Positions 60,307 to 64,000 of a stretch of DNA of 64,000 nucleotides are shown here, piece by piece. The notes beneath the pieces are model-generated. The model ran no database searches, had not been told where the DNA came from, and was given only the letters and a program-made list of their open reading frames with translations. The stretch is taken from NCBI RefSeq assembly GCF_006442205.1, contig NZ_VFVR01000006.1, positions 310,001-374,000 of the forward strand, written 5' to 3'. Source of the stretch: Mesorhizobium sp. B2-3-12 (GTDB lineage: Bacteria; Pseudomonadota; Alphaproteobacteria; Rhizobiales; Rhizobiaceae). The stretch's first letter is position 1, and each line of letters opens with the position of its first letter. The position numbers and the translations under genes were made by a program.

Positions 60307-60525
60307 TCAGTTGGACGCCGGACGAACCGCCTCGACCACGAAGGATGCCGCGATCAGATCGTCGGCATCGAGTCGCAAGGAACCGTCGCCAGCCCCCATT
60401 ATGGTGGCGACCTTGTGAAATGTTTTCATCTCGTGGCCCGAAATTTCGGCATTCTGCATACGTTCCCTGAGTTCGGCGATACGCCGCCCCAAGGCAGGGG
60501 ACGTTCCAATTTCACGTTTCGACAT
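60307..60525 (-). CDS. Small hypothetical protein (72 residues)
   Basis: A 72-residue protein from ATG 60525 behind a good GGAAGGA. SPALGRRIAELRERMQNAEI is a charged helix, KTFHKVATIMGAGDGSLRLD follows, and DADDLIAASFVVEAVRPASN ends it. I do not recognise a family. The Shine-Dalgarno sequence, GC-rich third positions and clean frame support coding. It is separated from the diguanylate cyclase by about 200 bp with a stable hairpin. Function unknown. Confidence 0.6.
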   Translation of the reverse strand: MSKREIGTSPALGRRIAELRERMQNAEISGHEMKTFHKVATIMGAGDGSLRLDADDLIAASFVVEAVRPASN

Positions 60526-60601
60526 GGCTTATCCTTCCCAACCCGCGCTTGTTTGCCCCACCTCCTTCGCCGAACCGCACATGTCTTTATGAGGTCTTTA
60601 T

Positions 60602-60754
60602 ATGAGGCTCGACGAATACAACGCCCCCGAACGTGTAGTTTTGCCCAAGGTTCCAACGGGGCCAGATCACGAAATAATTCCGGGCGAGCCACGCGCGGGT
60701 CTGGCCCCGTGTGGCTTTCGTTACCTGCCGTGGCAGCACTGGTGGGGAAGGTGA
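60602..60754 (+). CDS. Possible 50-residue protein
   Basis: An ATG frame gives MRLDEYNAPERVVLPKVPTG, then a proline-rich middle and an aromatic tail ending WQHWWGR. AGG lies nine bases upstream, weak support. The composition (many Pro and Trp) is unusual. I recognise no family, and the frame could be accidental. The flanking 300 bp to the left boundary of the tRNA-bracketed segment show no other gene. Confidence 0.3.
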   Translation: MRLDEYNAPERVVLPKVPTGPDHEIIPGEPRAGLAPCGFRYLPWQHWWGR

Positions 60755-61293
60755 ATAAGTGACCGCATCAGCTTATGCGTTTTGAAATTGAGGCGATCCG
60801 TACGAAGCGGCGATTTTTTTGGCCGTCAATCAGGCTGGCGCGCTGGAATTGTGCCCCACCTCGGCACTCTGGATCATGTTTCCCCACCGGATGCTATTTC
60901 GACTCCACGCCCGGCTCAGGCTCAATGGCGATCGTGTCGCCATCCCCATGCACGGCGTCACGGTCCCAATCGTTGGTTTTGTCAGGTGTTCTGGCAACCG
61001 CCTTTCGGGCATCCCTGTCTTTGTCCCTGCGGGGCTTTGGGCCTGGTATGTCACGTGACGACTTCGGTTCCACATGGGCCTCCTTTGGTTCTCCAGCCAG
61101 AAACAGGGTCGGGAGGATTGGGTTCCAAAACAGCCCGCTGCCGCGGGGGCGGCTGCCATTTGGCTAGGGGCGAGCGCGACATTTCCACGCTGCGGAGACG
61201 ACAGGCTCACCGAGAAGTGAATTCGCGCCGCTGCACACCAGATGTCAGCCTCGGCCGGGCGCGCATCCGCGAGAACGAAGAGGGGTGAAAAGT
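60755..61293. other. Apparently gene-free stretch
   Basis: This 540-bp stretch holds several overlapping open frames on both strands, but none has a recognisable protein pattern, credible start site or consistent third-position GC. It looks like decayed accessory DNA flanking the tRNA-Arg-bracketed segment. Confidence 0.4.
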
Positions 61294-61335
61294 GTTACCT
61301 GTGTCTCCGGTATAAACCGTAACCCATGTGCCCGG
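61294..61335. repeat. Imperfect direct repeat, possible insertion-sequence end remnant
   Basis: GTTACCTGTGTCTCCGG (61294-61310) and GTAACCCATGTGCCCGG (61319-61335) match at 12 of 17 positions with 25-bp spacing. Such repeated 'GTtACC..TGT..CCGG' units occur at ends of some insertion sequences. No transposase is visible nearby. The assignment is tentative. Confidence 0.3.
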
Positions 61336-61353
61336 AACGGACCCTTGCAATTA

Positions 61354-61401
61354 TGGCGATCCCGACAGGATTCGAACCTGTGACCATGGGCTTAGAAGGC
61401 C
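61354..61401 (-). repeat. Displaced 3' fragment of tRNA-Arg(TCT): attachment-site copy
   Basis: These 48 bp equal the 3' part of the complete tRNA-Arg gene (63542-63589) with one mismatch. They run from the encoded CCA through the T arm and variable region to the anticodon loop. The D arm and 5' acceptor strand are absent, so it is not a functional tRNA. A partial copy in the same orientation, on the side of the tRNA 3' end, is the classic outer boundary left when an integrase inserts DNA at a tRNA gene. Confidence 0.85.
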
Positions 61402-61576
61402 GAAAGAGCGAAGGTTTCTCGACAACGTTCCAACTTCGGGCACAAGGCGAGGGCTTCGTCTTCCAAAAGGAGCGCGATCATATCAGCTATGGGCACCTCA
61501 CCCTTTCAAGCGAAAGCTCTGATATCGACGGGGGATCGGAACCTGGGTTTACCTGGCCCGCTTAGGCCAAGCATTC

Positions 61577-61681
61577 CTACTCTTTTAGCACTGGCGGCAC
61601 CGAAGGACCGGGACCAAGGGCCGTGACAGCCGAGAGACGTTCGCGCTTCACCAGTTCAGGCTTTTCGTATGTCTTCTTCAT
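61577..61681 (-). CDS. RiPP-precursor-like peptide 1
   Basis: A 34-codon gene from ATG 61681 (GGGGG upstream) encoding MKKTYEKPELVKRERLSAVT and a tail ALGPGPSVPPVLKE. The YxxPxL start and a threonine before the variable tail resemble leader sequences bound by RiPP recognition elements; short proteins beginning MKKTYxKP in Mesorhizobium are commonly annotated as putative RiPP precursors. A second gene (62319-62417) has the same leader and a different tail. The tail has no Asp/Glu at ring positions 7-9, so a lasso peptide is unlikely. It lies 85 bp after the ArsR gene on the same strand. No modifying enzyme is adjacent. Confidence 0.6.
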   Translation of the reverse strand: MKKTYEKPELVKRERLSAVTALGPGPSVPPVLKE

Positions 61682-61766
61682 GGGACCCCCGTTTGCCCTC
61701 AATGGGCAGAAACTGCCCTGTCCATGCGAATACTGTCAAGGGCATCAAAACGGCTCGATATCATCG

Positions 61767-62108
61767 CTATCGAGAAACATGCGCGGCCCGGTGGGATGCC
61801 TTTGGCCTGAGATCGCCAAAGGTGTCCTCCAAGAAGGCCAACAACTGGCGCACGGCGGGCGAATCGCAGGAGTAGTATATCCACTGGCTTTCCCGCCGGG
61901 TGCTCACCAGTCCGGCCCTACGCAGCTTGGCCAGATTTTGGGAGAGCGCCGCTTGGGTGTGGTTGCTACCTACCTTCTCCAACAGTTCGTTTACTGACTG
62001 TTCCCCATCGAGCAAATGAGCCAAGACCAATAGTCTGGTCGGGTTGCCGACTGCCTCAAGGAATTCACAAGCTTCAACGCATCTGCCCTTGGAGGTTTTC
62101 GAAACCAT
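61767..62108 (-). CDS. ArsR-family winged-helix regulator
   Basis: A 113-residue repressor. ACEFLEAVGNPTRLLVLAHL, then QSVNELLEKVGSNHTQAALS and QNLAKLRRAGLVSTRRESQW with IYYSC is a full ArsR/SmtB DNA-binding fold. Three cysteines (C9, C14 and C87) are present, but the classic CVC metal motif is not, so it may sense redox or sulfur species rather than metals. It lies inside the tRNA-bracketed segment, just upstream of precursor-like peptide 1 on the same strand, and might control it. Confidence 0.85.
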   Translation of the reverse strand: MVSKTSKGRCVEACEFLEAVGNPTRLLVLAHLLDGEQSVNELLEKVGSNHTQAALSQNLAKLRRAGLVSTRRESQWIYYSCDSPAVRQLLAFLEDTFGDLRPKASHRAAHVSR

Positions 62109-62267
62109 ATGCGCCGATCTAGTCCGTCCGGTCCCTCGCCCTTGGCCTGTACCGCTAAGATCGAGAGCCCGTCACCCTGGCGGAGCGGTGGCGGACTCTC
62201 CAATATACGCCCGATTGAGGGAACGACCGAGCTGCTCAACAACTTCGTCAGCAAAGGTCAGTTCCAC

Positions 62268-62296
62268 AAAAAAACCCGCCGGCCGGAGCCAGCGGG
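62268..62296 (-). terminator. Intrinsic terminator after precursor-like peptide 2
   Basis: On the minus strand CCCGCTGGC-TCCG-GCCGGCGGG forms a stem with one mismatch and four-base loop, followed by seven T residues. It begins 22 bp beyond the stop codon of the 62319-62417 peptide gene, strong support that this short gene is transcribed as a unit. Confidence 0.85.
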
Positions 62297-62318
62297 CTGG
62301 TTTTATGGGACTGGCAAA

Positions 62319-62417
62319 TTAAGTCAGCATCGGGATCTGGCTGGTTGGCACCGTAGCAGTCACTGCACTGAGGCGCTCGCGTTTTGCGAAGGTCGGCTTG
62401 GCATATGTCTTCTTCAG
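62319..62417 (-). CDS. RiPP-precursor-like peptide 2 (non-ATG or lost start)
   Basis: The frame reads LKKTYAKPTFAKRERLSAVT followed by ATVPTSQIPMLT and a stop. Residues 2-21 match peptide 1 at 16 of 20 positions, whereas the tails share almost nothing. The start codon expected at the leader's methionine is CTG (62417) instead of ATG; the only other in-frame start upstream is a TTG 33 bases earlier without a ribosome-binding site. So it may use CTG or be a start-loss pseudogene. A strong terminator follows directly. Confidence 0.5.
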   Translation of the reverse strand: MKKTYAKPTFAKRERLSAVTATVPTSQIPMLT

Positions 62418-62545
62418 GCGTGACGCGAAGCCACGGCAAACGACGGCCAAGGTTTCGGCGACTTTTTGCGCCTTTATTTTTGGAACATGTGCAAAATCGA
62501 GGTTGGCCTATCAGTTCGCAATCAAGCGACGGTAGGAGAATAGAG

Positions 62546-62821
62546 ATGATAAGAGTTCTCGCGGCAGCAATGTTGACCTTGGGGTTGCTTGGCGGGGCGA
62601 TGGCGCAGTCCAACGGTTCGGGCAACGGTGCCAGCGGGGGTACCAATGGTGCCAGCGGCGGAGCCACCAACAGCGGCAACACCAATGCAGGCACCACAAA
62701 CGCTAGTGGTTCCGGTGATCAATCGGGCGCACCGGACAAGTGCAAGACGGGCGCCAACGGCACCACAACGACCACCGACGGCACAACGACCAAGCAGGAA
62801 GCGGCCAACTGCCCGAAGTGA
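62546..62821 (+). CDS. Small secreted Gly/Ser/Asn/Thr-rich protein
   Basis: A 91-residue protein from ATG 62546 (AGGAG eight bases upstream). Residues 1-20 (IRVLAAAMLTLGLLGGAMA) are a textbook Sec signal. The mature part is low-complexity: SNGSGNGASGGTNGASGGAT, then NSGNTNAGTTNASGSG, and a T-rich end TTTTTDGTTTKQEAANC. Two cysteines (in DKCKTG and ANCPK) could form a disulfide. A strong terminator follows. Probably periplasmic or cell-surface; no family recognised. It lies inside the tRNA-bracketed segment. Confidence 0.75.
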   Translation: MIRVLAAAMLTLGLLGGAMAQSNGSGNGASGGTNGASGGATNSGNTNAGTTNASGSGDQSGAPDKCKTGANGTTTTTDGTTTKQEAANCPK

Positions 62822-62842
62822 TCCTGCCCGATCGACGCGTTG

Positions 62843-62870
62843 AAGCCCCGGCCATCGAGCCGGGGTTTTT
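62843..62870 (+). terminator. Terminator of the small secreted protein gene
   Basis: CCCCGGC-CATCGA-GCCGGGG (7-bp stem) is followed by TTTTT at 62866-62870, 25 bp after the stop codon. Confidence 0.88.
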
Positions 62871-62876
62871 GCATAG

Positions 62877-62909
62877 AAAAAAGCCCGCTGTCCTTGGGGA
62901 GCAGCGGGC
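62877..62909 (-). terminator. Minus-strand terminator facing the secreted-protein gene
   Basis: GCCCGCTG and CAGCGGGC flank a ten-base loop. On the minus strand the stem is followed by TTTTTT. It would end a transcript entering from the right, yet no minus-strand gene is recognisable in 62910-63340, which otherwise holds only short unsupported frames. Confidence 0.7.
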
Positions 62910-63342
62910 AGGGTCTGGAGTGTGCTCGGATCAACCAGCATAGGTCAACGGGTGGCGGGCCGGTCGGTGTCACCGTCAATTCACGTGCTGTTTGTCCCGT
63001 TGGTCGAAGTCCCTGCCACATCACAGTGGGCAACAGCTTTCACATCACGCTCTGGATTGAAAAGCACACCTACTTCTTCGGTTTATACAGAGACGGTTGG
63101 AAGGACCAACCGCATGTTGCACTTTTTCAAATGGACGACGGACGATGGAAATCCCTGCGAACAAGGGTGGAAATAGGACCCACGTCTACGAAGAGGTGCC
63201 CACGGATTTGGCTTGGCGTAAGCCCGACCTCGTCGGGGTTATGACGCTCCGCGTGAAGTAGTGGCCGTTGCGAACGAGCGGCGAAGGGGTTGGTTGCGGG
63301 CCGGGCGGTGCGAAATATTGTTAGTGTACATCCGGCTTTTGA

Positions 63343-63492
63343 GTCGATTATTTCGGCAAAGGTCATTTTTGCGTAAAGATCAACGGCGTGCTCGAAAGGC
63401 ACTATCTGGCCGACGATCAGCAGGCTTCCGACGCGGTGATTTTGCGCATGGAGCGGAACACCAAACGAACAAAGCCTGTAAACGGATTGTAA
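63343..63492 (+). pseudogene. Possible C-terminal remnant of a tyrosine integrase
   Basis: An open stretch of 49 codons begins after a stop codon without a start. It reads VDYFGKGHFCVKINGVLERH followed by YLADDQQASDAVILRMERN and a basic tail to TAA. A 'VLxRHYLADDQ' pattern near a C-terminus resembles the ends of phage-type integrases, and the frame stops 50 bp from the tRNA-Arg 3' end, where integrase genes usually lie. The identification is by resemblance only. Confidence 0.35.
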
Positions 63493-63541
63493 ACGGCTAT
63501 GTTTTCGCCCCTGTCCATGCTATCTAAGATGTTGAAAAGAT

Positions 63542-63618
63542 TGGCGATCCCGACAGGATTCGAACCTGTGACCATCGGCTTAGAAGGCCGGTGCTCTATC
63601 CAGCTGAGCTACGGGACC
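63542..63618 (-). tRNA. tRNA-Arg (anticodon TCT), CCA encoded
   Basis: Read on the minus strand: acceptor GGTCCCG pairs with CGGGATC (one G-T), the D arm is AGCTCAGCTGGATAGAGC, the anticodon loop is CTTCTAA with TCT reading AGA codons, and the T arm is CAGGTTCGAATCCTG. Discriminator G and an encoded CCA follow (63542-63544). All tRNA invariants are present. Its 3' 48 bp are duplicated at 61354-61401, so the gene serves as an integration site. Confidence 0.97.
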
Positions 63619-63662
63619 GTCGGCCGGCCAACGGCCGGCTGGATATTGGCGCTGGCCGAAGT

Positions 63663-63968
63663 TCAATGCGTCCAGGGCGTCCTGCGGTCATAGCGGAAAT
63701 TCTCCGCATAGGAAATCTGGCGGCGCTTGGGTTCTTTCGGCTCCTCGACGCGGAAGGCAAGCCCTTCCTTTTCGGCGTAGGCCACGGCCTCTTCCTTGGT
63801 GCCGAAAGTGAGCCTGATCTGGCTCCTCATGTCGCCCGATGTCGTGTAGCCCATCAGAGGGTCGATCTTCTTGCGCATCTCGGGATCGAATTCCAGCACC
63901 CAATGGCCGGTCTTGGCCTTGCCGGATTGCATCGCGGTTTTGGCTGGGCTGAAAATGCGCGCGGACAT
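63663..63968 (-). CDS. ETC complex I subunit (NDUFS4-like)
   Basis: A 101-residue protein: SARIFSPAKTAMQSGKAKTG, then HWVLEFDPEMRKKIDPLMGY and TSGDMRSQIRLTFGTKEEAV, ending EPKRRQISYAENFRYDRRTP. This is the NDUFS4 (ETC_C1_NDUFA4-type) domain conserved between alphaproteobacteria and mitochondria, where it stabilises the NADH-oxidising module of complex I. ATG 63968 follows GAGGTGG; the seven residues upstream in frame are not part of the family. It lies next to the tRNA-Arg gene, outside the integrated segment. Confidence 0.93.
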   Translation of the reverse strand: MSARIFSPAKTAMQSGKAKTGHWVLEFDPEMRKKIDPLMGYTTSGDMRSQIRLTFGTKEEAVAYAEKEGLAFRVEEPKEPKRRQISYAENFRYDRRTPWTH

Positions 63969-64000
63969 GGCCACCTCATTGTTGTGCAAGGCAGCATCGC

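Noticed and set aside
61577..61681. Lasso peptide precursor
   Set aside because: The YxxPxL leader and a Thr before the tail fit, but the presumed core does not start with Gly and lacks Asp/Glu at positions 7-9, and no B/C-type lasso enzymes are near.
61623..61997. A 124-codon plus-strand frame in the tRNA-bracketed segment
   Set aside because: It is antisense to the clear ArsR gene and to precursor-like peptide 1, with no own support.
62172..62267. A GTG-started 31-codon minus-strand frame after the terminator (VELTFADEVVEQLGRS...)
   Set aside because: It looks mildly protein-like, but it starts right behind a T-run terminator without a Shine-Dalgarno sequence and shares its frame with the preceding stop; too weak to list.

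Overview
This window is high-GC alphaproteobacterial chromosome, most likely from a Mesorhizobium or close Rhizobiales relative. The evidence is the complete general L-amino-acid transporter (aapJQMP), groESL behind a perfect CIRCE element, a cobalamin riboswitch ahead of a B12-type ABC transporter, the ppk-ppx pair, small complex-I-associated proteins, and palindromic intergenic repeats of the kind scattered through Mesorhizobium genomes. The genus call is inference from gene content and style, not from a marker-gene comparison.

Layout. 1-7.4 kb (mostly minus strand): the start of a 2OG-Fe(II) oxygenase, a MarR-emrA-emrB efflux unit with a palindrome at its promoter, and a cobalamin riboswitch-DUF1636-btuD-btuF-btuC operon. 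7.7-16.3 kb: an AraC/GyrI-like regulator, an ABM monooxygenase, a MarR-GNAT fusion, a PLP enzyme/FAD-lactone-oxidase/MFS operon with a divergent TetR, then a divergent ATP-grasp and methyltransferase pair. 16.5-20.6 kb: an atypical secreted pepsin-like protease, groESL and a hicAB module. 20.6-24.6 kb: a TetR gene facing a frameshifted osmC and an NTF2-like gene, lysE, a four-gene operon of poorly known small proteins, and cspA. 24.9-30.2 kb: a giant Gly-rich autotransporter and a divergent double-winged-helix regulator. 30.2-45.8 kb: mostly metabolic and stress genes (GST, CsbD, Tat-exported phosphoesterase, TetR/NIPSNAP, SDR, LysR/cupin, fumC, two DoxX genes, ppx-ppk with a PHO-box-like site, a zf-CHCC protein and a flavin monooxygenase). 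45.9-50.2 kb: aapPMQJ. 50.7-60.5 kb: a DUF2182/DUF1326 pair, a cystathionine beta-lyase, an HPP-CBS protein, enoyl-CoA hydratase/TetR, an ion transporter, a glycosyltransferase and a diguanylate cyclase.

The most unusual part is 61.35-63.62 kb. A complete tRNA-Arg(TCT) gene and a displaced copy of its 3' 48 bp bracket 2.2 kb, the footprint of integration at a tRNA gene. Inside are two very short genes whose products share a near-identical N-terminal half (KKTYxKP...KRERLSAVTA) and then diverge completely, as leader and core do in ribosomal peptide natural-product precursors. The segment also holds an ArsR-family regulator, a small secreted low-complexity protein, several intrinsic terminators and a short open frame that may be an integrase tail. 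No maturation enzyme is visible inside it.

Regulation can be read directly at several places: inverted or direct repeats sit in the divergent promoters of four TetR genes and one MarR gene, CIRCE lies on the groESL start site, a riboswitch precedes the B12 operon, and a PHO-box-like repeat lies 65 bp upstream of ppk.
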